From positions 6,026,720 through 6,090,719 of the forward strand of contig OX365950.1 in assembly GCA_947247005.1 (NCBI GenBank): a stretch of DNA of 64,000 bases. The letters run 5' to 3'. This document shows positions 1 through 12,714 of this stretch, piece by piece. The notes beneath the pieces are model-generated. The model saw only the letters and a list, made by a program, of their open reading frames with translations. It was not told the origin of the DNA and made no database searches. The translations under genes and the position numbers were made by a program. The stretch's first letter is position 1. Each line of letters starts with the position of its first letter. Source of the stretch: Spisula solida. Lineage: Eukaryota; Mollusca; Bivalvia; Venerida; Mactridae.

Positions 1-675
1 CTGAACAAGTGGTTTCCTTAAGTTGTGCACTTTCAAATAGGCATACGAGCATTGTTCACATAAGTCCGTGCTTTTTCTCCCTTGCAACGGCAAGTCTCTT
101 TAGAATGCTCTATCCCTGTGCTAACAAGTATTGATTTCGTACATTGTACATGTTTGTAAGTTTTATATTTATAAGCTTTATATAAAAACTATATATTTTC
201 TCGGTTTTGCATGTGCACCTTTTACCTTTGAAATGGCATTCGTAATTGCGTGTCATACACAGTGCTTTTTGAGGAACGTCAAGCCGAACAACGTCTAGGT
301 CGCTGTACTCATGTAATTATCGCAGAGCTATGAAAGGATCAAGTCCATTATGACAACACAAACATACACAGATTTACATGCTCCTGAAGAAGACAAAAAT
401 CCGGTCTCGGACATAATTACATTATCTGTTGTTGACACCATATAGACACAGGAGTGCTGTAAGGTATAACTAATGGTGTAATAATATTACGCAGATAAGT
501 AAATGTAAGCCGCTTCATATACTTAATCATCCACAATGTCTGAACGTTAATGTGTTTACGAGTAAATTACGATGCGGATGACGTGTACAAAACATTCACC
601 TTTCTAGTTAACAAGCAAACAGCCCAGTGTCCATCGGTATCTTAAGTAACCAATGCTTTAATACCCAATGTAATA

Positions 676-1950
676 ACAACTGCAGAGGGATTACACTACT
701 GTCGGTCCCAAGTAAAGTCCTTTGTCGAATACTCCTGTACAGAATTACCGATGAATTAGACAAAATACTGAGACAAGAACAAGCTGAATGTAGGAGAGGA
801 AAGGGTTGCACAGATCAGATCTTTACCCTCAAGAACATTATAGAACAGTGCATCGAATGGAAGACTTCTTTATTTCTAAATGTCATAGATTTCAAGAAAG
901 CCTTTGACAGCATTAACAGAGAGACACTCTGGACAATACTGCAATCATATGGAGTGACAGAAAAGATAGTAACCCTCATCAGGTGTTTTATACCAACTTT
1001 GAATGTGCAGTACTACTAAATAACAAAGCTACTGATTGGTTTGAAGTCACATGTGGAGTAAGACAGGGTTGCATCATCTCGCCTCTCCTATTTTCAGTTG
1101 CCATTGATTGGGTAATGAGAAAGACGAACAACCAGAAAAGAGGCATAACATGGTCCATGTTCACAACATTAGAGGACCTTGACTTCGTAGACGACATAGC
1201 TCTTCTGTCATCAAAACACGATCAATGCAGGAGAAAACATGTCGACTCAGCCATTTCGCAAACCAAGTTGGGCTCCAAATCAATGCCAAAAAGACACAAG
1301 AAATGCGTTTCAACCCAACATCCAATGCCAGACAAGTTGCTGACAATATAGAAATTGAACAGGTTGAAACTTTTACGTACCTTGGCTCAGTTGTTAGCAC
1401 TGCAGACCCTACACACAAGGACATCAAAAACAGACTAGCGAAAGCAAGATCAGCATTCCACAGACTTAGACCAATATGGAAGTCCAACCAATACAGCCGG
1501 AAAACAAAGTTGCGTATTTACAACAGCAATGTTAAATCCATACTACTGTATGGGAGTGAATCCTGGAGAGTGACCACATTTGACATGAAATCACTATCAA
1601 CCTTCCACCATGGCTGCCTCAGACAAATTCCCAACAAAAAACCTTCTTGATTTAACAAATTCCATCTGTATCATCCAGGTAATCAAACCGCGACGTTTTC
1701 GATGGGTAGGACATGTTCTCAAAATGCCCGTATCAAACAACACCAGAATAGCCCTTCGATGGACACCACAGGGTAAGAGACCAAGAGGAAGACCAAAGAC
1801 CACCTGGCGCCGACAGTAGAAACGGAACTGAAAGAATTGGGACTAATTAACCTGGGGCGAGACTGAAGCGAAAGCCAAGAACAGAGCTGGATGGAGAAAT
1901 CTTGTTGCGACCTTAAGTTCCGACTCGGATCCAGGAGATTAAGTAAGTAA
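676..1950 (+). pseudogene. 5'-truncated, frameshifted non-LTR retrotransposon reverse transcriptase
   Basis: The translation in pieces shows reverse transcriptase landmarks in order: RGITLLSVPSKVL, then FKKAFDSINRETL (motif A), GVRQGCIISPLLF (motif B), DFVDDIALLSS (motif C, with V where A is usual), then a C-terminal stretch with KRPRGRPKTTWRR. The endonuclease and first part of the RT are missing, so it is 5'-truncated. Frameshifts occur near 985, 1225, 1640 and 1815. The first two are shared with the copy at 29908-31178; the last two, plus a 4-base insertion near 1847, are private to this copy. The 3' end is a TAAG microsatellite tail. GTAATA at 670-675 and 1951-1956 looks like the target-site duplication. 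The clade is uncertain (RTE or Ingi/Nimb-like are candidates). It cannot encode a working enzyme. Confidence 0.9.
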
Positions 1951-2078
1951 GTAATAGCATCTCAATTGGTCGAATTTGTATACATGTACACACAAAACAC
2001 CACTAACTTGTACTAGTTAGCTTACCATAAAATATGCCCATTGACAGCCTCTATGCAACGAATATCGTACATACACAA

Positions 2079-2325
2079 GGTAAAGGTAAAAGGTAAATGC
2101 TTTAATTATTATTGTATCACCCCCTGAAAGAGCCAGTCAAAGTAATTTAATTATGAGACAACTATCATTTGTGTACACAGTACCTCTCAAATCCCTTCTC
2201 TTATTGCTGGACACCTAACAGAGATGGACCGACGGTAACCAGTCTTTAACTAGCTGGTGGCTAACCCAGCTGCTTACAGTATACGAACCTGCGATCCCCC
2301 CGCTACCAAGGTGGACGCCCTTATC
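2079..2325 (-). mobile_element. tRNA-headed SINE-like element in R1 copy A
   Basis: On the minus strand a tRNA-like head (AAGGGCGTCCACCTTGG type) is followed by a body and a simple GGTAAA/ACCTTT tail. The same element is in copy C at 42880-43130, so it predates the split of A and C. Copy B diverges before this point. Confidence 0.5.
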
Positions 2326-2636
2326 AATTATGTTCATTTTCATCAATTTATACAAAAACCTTTTTATCAATGACACATTGACGTATAGAAGAATATATTC
2401 CCACGATGCCCTATATACGGGAAAAAAATTAGTTGAAGGTAAAGAAATGACAATATGGTACTAATTGAGCACTCTGACATATGGCAGACAATGGATGTAA
2501 GGGTTAATGGGGAAATGACTTGCTTGATAAATGGATACATCAATTCATCGGATAGTATTTGTCCGGATTCAATTTAGGATGATCTAAAACAGAACATATC
2601 GTTGCTTCATTGTTATGTCTTACCAAAAGTACATTC

Positions 2637-5546
2637 TCAATTTATATACACTGAGGACCGTTCATGTTTCATTTTCTCCATATTATGGTTTCATGTCTAA
2701 GCGATCATTTTGGTTAGCCTGCCATTCCAGCACAAATCGGTCATTTTTGTGTCTCGCAAGCGTCTCCGCTTTGATTGTGTTATATTCACATGAAACTGAT
2801 GAATGTCAAATATGGTCAAGCACCCGGCTATAGATCTAGTACGATTAAATGAATTACTTCGCACACCAAACTGTGGTATAAAGAGAAGCAAAACAAACTA
2901 AACAAATTGACTTAATACATTGATGTAATCACGTGAACCTACTCGATTTCTTTGCTGGACAATGGATTCAACTAGAAAGAAAATGACATTCTATTTTTGT
3001 TGTTTAGATATATTAAACTTACACTTATGACAAAAACTTCATTTTTGAAGAAATTTACAACTGTAAGCATTATTTTCACATTGACGGCATCCGTGAACAT
3101 TAACTAAATTCATACGACTGCTTTGATGTAGCAAAAACAAGCACGCACAATTCTGCTTCTATGATCACTCAAATTAGAAAAGTTTCAAAATAAATCTTAA
3201 ATACATGTAATCATCGAAGTTACAGAAATCTACACATGCCGTGGTTTAATATTCGAAACATGCCAAGACATATCCGTTGCGGTACATATAGCTCGTACGT
3301 CGCTTCCGCATCGATGTCAACGATTTAAACAATGTATTATGATTGTGATTTATCATTGAAAAGTAATAGATTCTATGTAAATAGAAAAGAAAATATTGAT
3401 AACCCTTTGATATGTACAGTATCAATAATTAATTGTTTTATGGCGATTTTTGACTACGTGTCTGGTCAATGCGAGTCACTAAACCTTGCAGCCCTTGCAC
3501 ATGCAGTCTGAGGCACTTTCCTTTGTGAATGTTTGAGAAGTTACCAAAATAAGCATATTGTTTTAGTAGAAATACCCTTATAATAGTATACATAGAGCAA
3601 TAGGAGAATACTGGACAATATAAATAACAGACTGTGAAGTTTTGCATACTGCGAAGCACTCGTCATGCAGATATCAATGATATGTTGTATCAGAATGGTC
3701 TGCCAAATTATTTACAAACGAAAGGATAGACGTAATGTTTCTGACGAATAAGTAGTCAACCAAATGATGTAAGTTTGCATTTGGTAACCGTGCAACTGTC
3801 AGTTTTCCTGTTATTAAGGGACCTGACAAGATCAGAACATATATTTAAGAAGCAATTTAGTTGTACTGTAAATACATCGCGTTAGACGAACTTCTGCCAA
3901 GTTTGTGTGTGAAGCGTGAATTTCAGGCTTTGAGGTGACTTAAACTTACGACTGCTTTCTTATAATGAATGTAATATGCGCGAATCTTAACTCGCGCGAG
4001 ACTGCGTATTTGCCTCTATAAACTATCCGAAGTAGATATCATGGTATCTGTATGTCGCGTCCAAACTTTGCCTCATTTAACGAATACTCAGAAATGCGCC
4101 TAACAACACCATAGGAATGGAGAAATACCATGTGAGGACGTTTGTCTGAAGTCTGGTGTCATACAAGTGTATATTGGGATGAAAACGTATACCAAAAGTA
4201 ACGCTATCTAAAAAGGTCTTACTGTTAGACCTCGTAGAATCAGAACAGTATGAATAACCGATGAAACACGTGATCTATTTTTCAACAAACAATGGTTTAC
4301 ACCAACATTTCTTATAAATCCGTTTATGTCGAGTTCTAAGATAGTATGTCTAACTCTATCATTGAGAATGTGTCTAAGAGGCAAGCTATCTCTAATACGA
4401 GTCTCATTATCGTATCTAACCATTGCACCCGACAAACCGATAGCTCTTGGTTACATTCTCCATTTATCATGCACCTGTGTACTCCAGACATCTTATCTTC
4501 GTTCCAATAAACATACATAGTTATTCTATTGAATTCATGTTTCTAACTCTATCATTTAGAACTTGTTAACGAGACAAATAACCACATAATTTAAGTATAC
4601 TTAATATATATCTATACCCATTGTGGATGATATCTGATTAACCTTTCCATTTATCATGCCTAGACAAAACATCGTCTTGCATATAATAATTTTATCTCTT
4701 CTACATGTTTTGCTTGCATTCATGATTCTTTTTCATGATACTGCTTGTCAAGCAATGCATTGTCATACTATAATAAAACTATCTCAATGTACCATTATTT
4801 ATATTAGAAGTTTGTTTGGTTTCGCCTGTTTTACGCGTTCTGTACATGTTATTTATCAGCTGTACATGAACGAACGGCGGGCCTGAACGGTTTCATAGAA
4901 TTAATTACAAGCACAAAATCAGAAATGAGATAAAGTAGTTTGTTATTCCGCGATTAGGGTTATTGACACCCCCATAGAAAAACTTTGAGCATTACATTGT
5001 GTGTAAAAAGATGTATACTTTACTCGTCCGTAGCGAAACCTAGACAAAAGTTGAACTTGTTACATATTTTGGTCACGTAACACGTCGTCTTATGTCAGAT
5101 AATGGTGAAAACGAAACAAAGGAAAATGCGGTAATGGATCATCGTAACGTGTGTGACATACTTCGAGTGAAAGAAACGTATAAACAAAGACAATGGTTTT
5201 CTAAATAAATCACGTTTCCATATTTATTCATTGAATAAGGAAGGACAAATATATCAAACTAGACTTTAGGACTAGACTAGGTATTGCAGCCTTTTTACTG
5301 TTAGAACTGGATCAGCTTTTTGATTGCTGAAACTAATTCATTCAATTTTTCGACAGCGAATCATTTACTTGTTGAGTTTGGCCTTGTATGTTTGTATGTT
5401 TTCAGTGCTCGGTTGGTTCAGTTTGGCATTGTGCCTTGTATGTTTTTTTATGTTTTCTGTGTTCGGCTTGTCAAGTATAGTGCTTATTATTATTTATCAT
5501 TTTAATCACATGCAAAGACCGACGTCCAAAAGGTTAGCATGTAAAA
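2637..5546. other. No gene recognised; diverged local duplication
   Basis: Only short ORFs without recognisable domains are present. Two diverged copies of a segment lie at about 4330-4500 and 4540-4700; both contain CTAACTCTATCATT and CCATTTATCATGC. Nothing else stands out. Confidence 0.5.
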
Positions 5547-6183
5547 CACGGTTTAGTTAGTAATTAAAAGTAAAACTACAGTAAAACCTCGTTATCTCGA
5601 GGACCCATCGGGACAAGCCAAATGCTCGAGTTAAGCCAGGTGCTCGAAATATCCAAAGTCAATGATGAATTGTTGTTATGACTAATTGTAGCTGTGTTTA
5701 TATGAAATTTGCTCGAATTAGGCCGGTTGCTCGAATAATCGCTGCTCGTATTACCGAGGTTTTACTGTATATGAATTGTATGACATATTAACCAGTGTTC
5801 GGCCACATTGCCTTCACATCACAGAGCTATAGTTCGATAGTAGGTTCAGAGCACCAAAGTGTATTTTTACAATAAAATAGCGATATCAAACTTCTTTGAA
5901 ATCGCGAATTTGCCAGACAAAAAGAGGCGAAATACTCTTCATACGATAGATTGCTAGACCCTCAGCAAATATAGTTTTCAACATCAATGTATGATATGAG
6001 TAAACGATTCTAATCCACATGTAGATTTATGTCGGGACCTAAATTCATATTTGTTTATGGATGGGAAATTCAAGTCGTGTTGATTTAAGCATGATTAATG
6101 AGTTTTTTGTTTATGCTCCAGTATTTCACTAGAAGAAGAGGATGATGAACTATATGGCGGGGTGTTTGTATCAAAGTTTTTTT
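5547..6183. repeat. Segment A0, left copy of the 446-bp flanking repeat
   Basis: Without the MITE and one TA this is 446 bp. It begins at CACGGTTTAGTTAG and ends in a run of seven T immediately before the LINE 3' end. One substitution separates it from A1 near 5790 (TTAACC versus TTTACC). Its left neighbour is unique flank. Confidence 0.85.
5579..5767. mobile_element. pogo/Tigger-like MITE (189 bp)
   Basis: Terminal inverted repeats begin CAGTAAAACCTCG and end CGAGGTTTTACTG. TA dinucleotides flank both ends (5577-5578, 5768-5769). Inner sequence also folds back (TGCTCGAATTAGGCC type motifs). There is no coding capacity. It sits at the exact TA used by the 1,223-bp element in A1 and A2. Confidence 0.9.
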
Positions 6184-6483
6184 CGTTTTTAACATTTTTT
6201 ATTTTCATAAGACTTATTATACAGCTATACACAATACATAATATACAAACAATTTTGTCAAAAAAAAATGTGAAACTAATTCCTGAATCTTTATGATATT
6301 ATTCATTATTGTCATTATGATTTTTGTAGTATATATATAGTGGAGGGGGGAGAGTTATGAGGACAGTCGCTTAGAAGATATGTTGTGGTTGTAGAGAGTG
6401 AGAAAGGAAAGTAAGAGAAAGATAATAAGAAATGGTTACGGGTTCGGGGAATTTACACAATATCACTATTTGAGTTATACAAG

Positions 6484-9400
6484 TTATGAAAACTTCTGCC
6501 ATTTTCTGTTACAGATTTGGAGTTTGGTTTTGAATAGTGCGATTGTTTGTTCCAGTTTTTTTCGATAGTTAATGTATTCTTTAAATGACTGAATCGTCGG
6601 TGTGTGTTTATTGTATTTACATTTAAATATGAAATATTTTGCAAGCAGTATAATATAGTTGGTAATAAGCCCATCTTCTTCTGTATTCTTTATAATGTTG
6701 CAAACTGAAATATTTTGAAATGTGATATTTAAGTCTTTTGAAAGTTTTTGTACTAGATATGACCTAACTTCAGCCCAAAAACTTTGTACAATATGACATT
6801 CCCAGAACATATGGTATATAGAGTCTGGTTGTCTATTGCAAAAATCACATAAGCTTGACTGGGTTATATGACACATGTGTAAAAATGAATTGTCGGGTAT
6901 TATATTCATGAGGTATTTATACTGAAATTCTCTAAGTTTAGTGTCTATTGTAATAGTATTCGTTTGTTGGAAAATTTTAACCCATTCTGTGTCTTCTATG
7001 GTGAACCTGAGATTCCATTTTTGTTTGTATTTTGGTACTGTTGATAGTTTAGTCTTGATTAGTGAATTATATGCAATCTTACTTAATTTGCTTTTTCCAT
7101 TTAGTCTATCGATTAGGTAGTTTGGTGGGTTGTATGTTATAATTTCGTTTTGCATTTGTGTCTTCCATTCTTTCGGTATGTTTTTAATGAGGGTATAGTA
7201 TTTCAAGTAGTCTCCATTAGGGATATCATATAGAAATTTCATCTGCTCGAAGCTGTGGAATATTTTGTGTCTGAAGTCAAATATATGTTCTACATACTGG
7301 ATTCCTTTACTGAACCAGGTGTTATAGTAAAATAACTCATTTTTATTTATATGTTTTATACTTGAATTATTCCAGATGATTTGTTTGGATGTTTGGATTT
7401 CAGTGTTTAGGGTGTTGACCTTAGACCATGAAATCAATATATCCTTTAAAAATTTTGATTTTATATTGAGACTTTTACAGTCTTTTTCAGTAATATAACA
7501 TTTAAATAGTAATAATCCTCCATATTTTTCTAATTCGGTCTTGTAATGAAAACTCCAGTAGGCGTTTGAATTAAAAATTCTTTTTATCCAGCTTATATTT
7601 AGTGAATCTAGAAAACATTCCATGTCTATCATTTTTAGACCCCCGTCTTTGTATTCTTGAATTATTTGTTTACGTGATATTTTATCAGGTTTTGAATTCC
7701 ACAAGAAATCAAAGAAAATTGTATTGATCAATTTTATAAAATGTGCTGGTGGGTTTTGTAACACAGTAAGGGGATAAATTAGCTTTGGAAGAACAAATGT
7801 TTTTAGAACTGCTATTTTTCCAATGAGTGTTCAGTTCCATTTTTTCCATTGTTTTAGGACATTTTTACATTCTATTATCTTATTTGCTACATTTAGATCA
7901 TACATTGAAGATATCTTATTACTGAAGGTAATTCCTAACGTAGTTGCCTCCGACGAAGTCCATTCAAATTCGTTGTCAAAGACAATATCTGTATTTTTTA
8001 GACTTCCAATGCGCAGGACTGAGCATTTGTTTCTATTAAGTTTAAGCCCAGATGTTTTACCAAAATCGTCAAGGGTTTTTATAAGATTTTCGAAAGACGT
8101 TCGATTTCCTTTAAGTAGAAAGCTAGCATCGTCTGCAAAAAGAGTTTGTTTTGTGCTTTTATTGTTTAAATTAATACCTTCTATAGCATCGTTGTTTTCT
8201 ATAGAAATAGATAAAAACTCAATACATAGGATAAAAAGATACGGTGATAGAGGACATCCTTGCCGTACACCACTCTTAATGTTAAAAAAGTCAGAAAAAT
8301 GACCATTATTAGTTATACAGCCCTTCGCATTTGCATAAAAAACTTCAACCCATTGTATGAGCGAATCGCAAAAATTTAGTTCTTTTAAACATTTATACAT
8401 GAATTCATGATTTAAACTATCAAATGCTTTTTGGAAATCAGAAAAGAATATGAGACCTGGTTCATTGTTAAGTTGCATTTTTTCTATTGTTTCAATAATT
8501 GTTCTCACATTCTCTCCTATATATCTTCCCTTGATGAACCCAGTTTGGTTTTCGTTAACTATACTATCTACAACCTTTTTTATTCTATTAGCAATAACTT
8601 TTGAGGCAATTTTATAATCGACATTTAATAGTGATATTGGTCTCCAATTATTAATTGACAAAGGATCTTTATTCTTCTTTGGTATTAATGTTATGATACT
8701 CTGGGTTTGAAGTTCTGTTAACTTCCCTATGTCGTAAGAGTAATTTAGTGAGTTAACTAGGAATGTTTTAATATCGTTCCAAAATATCTTATAGAATTCG
8801 ACAGATAACCCGTCTGAACCAGGGCTTTTGTTATTATTCATTTCTCTTAGTGCGATGGAACATTCATATTCTGAAATTATTCCACTAGTGAGTGTTTTAT
8901 TATCTTCTGATAGGGTATTGTGTCCATTTGAGAAAAAAGTATTATTGCGGGTTAGACTTTCGTTAATTTTATATAAATCAGCATAAAAGTTTTTACAGTA
9001 TGATAAAATATCATTGCTGTTTGTAACTATCGTGTCATTATCAGTTTTCAATTGGTGCATGGTTTTACTTTCAGCTCTTTTGCGCTCTAGATTCGCAAAA
9101 TATTTAGTATTTTTTTCCGCCCCTTCAATCCATTCGGCACGTGATCTTAAAATAATGCCTTTAATCTTTTCTTCAGTTATATCTTTTAATATTTTTTGTT
9201 GGTTAAGTAGTTCGTTATGTAGGTTTTCATTACTTGGTTCAGAGCAGATTTTACGTTCTAATCTTTCAATATTTTGTTGTATTTTTAATTCTTTTTCTTT
9301 GTTTATTTTTTGTAGTTTACTGGAATATTTAATGGCTTCATTCCGGACTGTGCCTTTAACTAGTTCCCATAAAGTATTTGGGTTTGAATCCTTATTTATA

Positions 9401-10174
9401 TTAGCTGTTTCATTAATTGCCTGCTTGACTTTTGTTTGGAAATCTGTATTTAACAATATTGAGTTATTTATTTTGAAGAATCCTCGTCCACGCTCTGTTG
9501 ACGCGAGTTCAAGATCAAATGTAACAACGGAGTGGTCGGATTTAAAGCCCATTTTAATATAACAATCTTTCACATGATTTAAGATGTTGGACGAGACTAA
9601 GAAGTAATCTAGTCTACAATATATTGGTGGTTTATGATTAGATTGCCATGTAAACTGTTTCAAATTGGGATGCTTTAGTCTCCAAATATCATATATATCA
9701 TTATTTTCCATGATCTCTTGAATTCTTTTTGAACATTTCCTGTGTGTAGTTTTGTTACCATTTAGTTTGTCAATATTTACATCAATTATTGTATTGAAAT
9801 CACCACCTATTACAAATGTTTCATCACTATTATCCATAAGTATGTTTTCTAAAATATTTAATAGTTCCTCGTCATCTTTATTAGGTCCGTATATGTTCAC
9901 GAGAAGTAGGCTTTTACCGTCGATCTCTATATTTAATTATTGGAGGCGTCCTTGTTTGTATTCTTTATAGGACTTAAGTGTAAAGTTGACATTTTCATTT
10001 ATGAATATACCTATCCCTTTTCCATTCATCATAATTATTTGATGTACAGTGTATTTCTTGTAAAAAACTTATTGCAAATTTATTAAGTTTCAACCATTCG
10101 AACAATTCGATTCTTTTTGTTTTCGATGCTATACCCTTGACGTTAAGCGTACAGAACTTAATACATGTACTCAT
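6484..10174 (-). pseudogene. LINE ORF2: AP-type endonuclease, reverse transcriptase, C-terminal zinc knuckle (broken)
   Basis: About 1,230 codons in all. The N-terminus near 10174 reads FCTLNVKGIASKTKRIELF, then NIYGPN near 9895 and GGDFNTIID, typical of the endonuclease; the end of the domain has SDHSVV. The RT has IPKKNKDP, NWRPISLLNVDYKI, FSDFQKAFDSLNHEF (motif A), GVRQGCPLSPYLFIL (motif B) and TLFADDASFLL (motif C). The C-terminus has CDFC, then H and C in HMFWEC, a CCHC knuckle as in L1 and Tx1 families. Lesions: a frameshift near 10040, an in-frame TAA at 9939-9937 and an in-frame TGA at 7833-7831, after which the same frame continues (LIGKIAVLKTFVLPKLIYPL). The TGA is at a site that is usually arginine, so CGA to TGA is plausible. 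Copy 2 has the same three lesions. Confidence 0.93.
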
Positions 10175-12714
10175 TAACTACAGTGTAGTGTATAATTTAC
10201 AATGAACAGTACTGCGCATAGAAATATTAAACTTTCTGTATTTGAAATGGAAGAATTTGTAATTGAAGTTATTCCCCTTGATTGTAAGAGCTGAAAAGAC
10301 GAGAGGAAGGGGGTCTGGGAAAAGAAAGAAAGAAGAGGATATAGAAGGATTACAGTTAGAAAAAATGCCTGTCGAACAGGGGGTTAAACTCATACAGGCG
10401 AAAAGAAACATTGCGTTTCTATTTGAAATCGTTTGTAGAAAAAGACGTCAAAATGTGTCTAGGTTGGATAATTGCATATTGTTGTTTTATGATATGTTAC
10501 CTGAGATGTCTTATATACATTTTGGTGTTAACATATAGCATGTATACTTCTTTAAAAGAAGGTAGGTTGTGGCATAAAAAACGTTCCAACTGATGAAAAC
10601 AAATCAGTACGCATATACATGTACAATGTACAACAACTATCAACAATTATTACCATTACTTGCATGAATATACTACAAATATATATTGCCAGTAAGATAA
10701 ATAGCATGCAGGCGAAAAACAAGCATAACGTTCCTATTTGAAATAATTTGTAAAAACGATTTCTAATGTGTCAAGGTTAGATTATAGTGTTGTTGTATTA
10801 TTATATGTTTGTATAAATATATTATATTCATTAGGGTCGACATTTGCGTGTAGGCAGATAGAATATAGACATGTACTTAAAAACAAAAGAATACAAAAAA
10901 GCAAAAATACATATTCCAAGTGTAGTAACATAATCATGTTTAAAAGGTACAACAAGTATCACCATGCTAACTGCCGTTACTAGATTACATTAATATTGTA
11001 TATATTACAATATAGGTAAACAACACACAGAAAATTAAGATTTCAATCCTGTTTTGTCAACATTTAAGGATACGAGGAGGACATTACAACGTGATTGTGT
11101 TATTATAAAAGACCTAAAATGTACGTTTACGAGCAGGCTAATGTAAATAACCGACGTGAAAGAAATTGTAATAGGAGAAAAAATCTTATCAATATGAGGA
11201 CTTTTATTATAATAAAAGCGTAAAGACGTGTTAATGTGCAACATACATGCGTAAGAACAAAACAAAACGTATTGTCAATCAGGAGTAAATATAACTGTTA
11301 CGTACTGCTATATCCATCATTATTGAAGTGTAGGGGATGTTTTTGTAAAAAAATAGATGTACATCAATTTTTTAATATCATTATAATAGATATGTTTTGG
11401 TACTAGTTATAAAGCATAACATTGCCATCAAAGGTATGTACCATGTTGGATATGAGAATGTAATTCTAAGAAATCGGTTGCTGTCAAGCCGAAAACGGTA
11501 TTTATAATACCGCGCACTTAATCGGGTTAATACATGTAAAGCAATATATTTAATATAATTAGTACTTAAAGCATGTACTGACAAAGAAATCATGCGTGCA
11601 ATATTTATATTTGCAGCTCAAAAACATAACGATGTTCCTAATGTCTAGTTATAAATCATACATGGAGGAATACGCCTCTAATACATTACAATACAGACAA
11701 AATACCATATCTTTGAGTGTACATGTCAAGTGCGCAACGTGCCAGTATACATTCTTATATATATTTCCCTTGCGTCGTGACCTTTCATGTGTAAAGGAGA
11801 CGAGAATGGAATCACAGAAAGTATTTATTGATAGAGAAATATAATCATGCAGACATGAGTACGTTCCCAAATAAAATCGCTTCAATCTAGCTAAATGTAT
11901 ACAAACATACAACGCACTTGAAGATTCCTGTTATATGTAACCTTGGCGATATATCGAAATGCAAGGAAACATATTAGGAAAAAAAATAAATATCAAAAAG
12001 TACGACACCATTGTCTTATAATGTAAGCATTTAACACTATATTGTAACATACTTAAGCCATACAACGCCTTTGACCCCTCAAATACGTAAACAGACGGCA
12101 CTTACAAACCACAGACTTGCAATCTCCAGAATAGTAATGGTTACCAGTATCCAGTGCGCAGCCATATTGAGAAAAACAAAACGTGCCCATCTCGATGGGT
12201 CAAGAAACCGCATCATAATTATACTATGACAATACATTAATTTGGATATAGACACTTCGTACTACACATATTTTGCTGATTTGTATGTGATAATTTTATT
12301 TAATCATTTATTCAATTACTCATACAGTAGCAATAGGAGTAATAACTTGTTGTGCTATGATGTGTGCGTTATGTACTTCTATCGATTTGATGGAAGAAAA
12401 CAATAAATTATCATAATTTAGTACTATTGATTTACCGAAGCAATGTCGAAATGTATTAATTAAAGTACATAATATACATAATTATATAATTATTGTAGGT
12501 CGCACAATCTTATGAAGTAGGACACATTCATTCGAGTGTTTATTGAAGTAATACATTCATGATTTCCTTCATTCACTTATATTTGTCGTGAGTTAAATAA
12601 ACACAGAGAGGTTTAATACTACAACTGGCTATCAATGAATTTACACTTCACAGAAAAGTATACGCGCTGCTTTTATCATAAGTATGTCCAAAGTTTTGAA
12701 TAAATTGATGAGAT
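10175..12714 (-). other. 2.5-kb non-coding spacer between LINE ORF1 and ORF2
   Basis: No ORF of interest. It holds diverged internal repeats: a segment starting near 10392 (ACAGGCGAAAAGAAACATTG) recurs near 10709 (GCAGGCGAAAAACAAGCAT) and more weakly near 11590. Many stops occur in all frames. It is present in both LINE copies (also 19716-22255), so it was there before the duplication. Confidence 0.6.

Larger units (their letters stand above)
1..2636 (+). repeat. Dispersed repeat family R1, copy A (cut by the window edge)
   Basis: This stretch matches 28750-31251 (copy B, same strand) and the reverse complement of about 42010-45035 (copy C). The match to B runs from base 1 to about 2015. The match to C runs to about 2636, where C turns toward a palindrome cluster and A continues into unrelated sequence. 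Copy A holds an inserted LINE fragment and a SINE-like segment described separately. The ends of the family are not defined and no terminal repeats or transposase were found, so its class is unknown. It could be a segmental duplication rather than a mobile element. Confidence 0.75.

Noticed and set aside
7823..9562. 159- and 182-codon plus-strand ORFs (and duplicates at 17364-19103)
   Set aside because: Antisense shadows of LINE ORF2.
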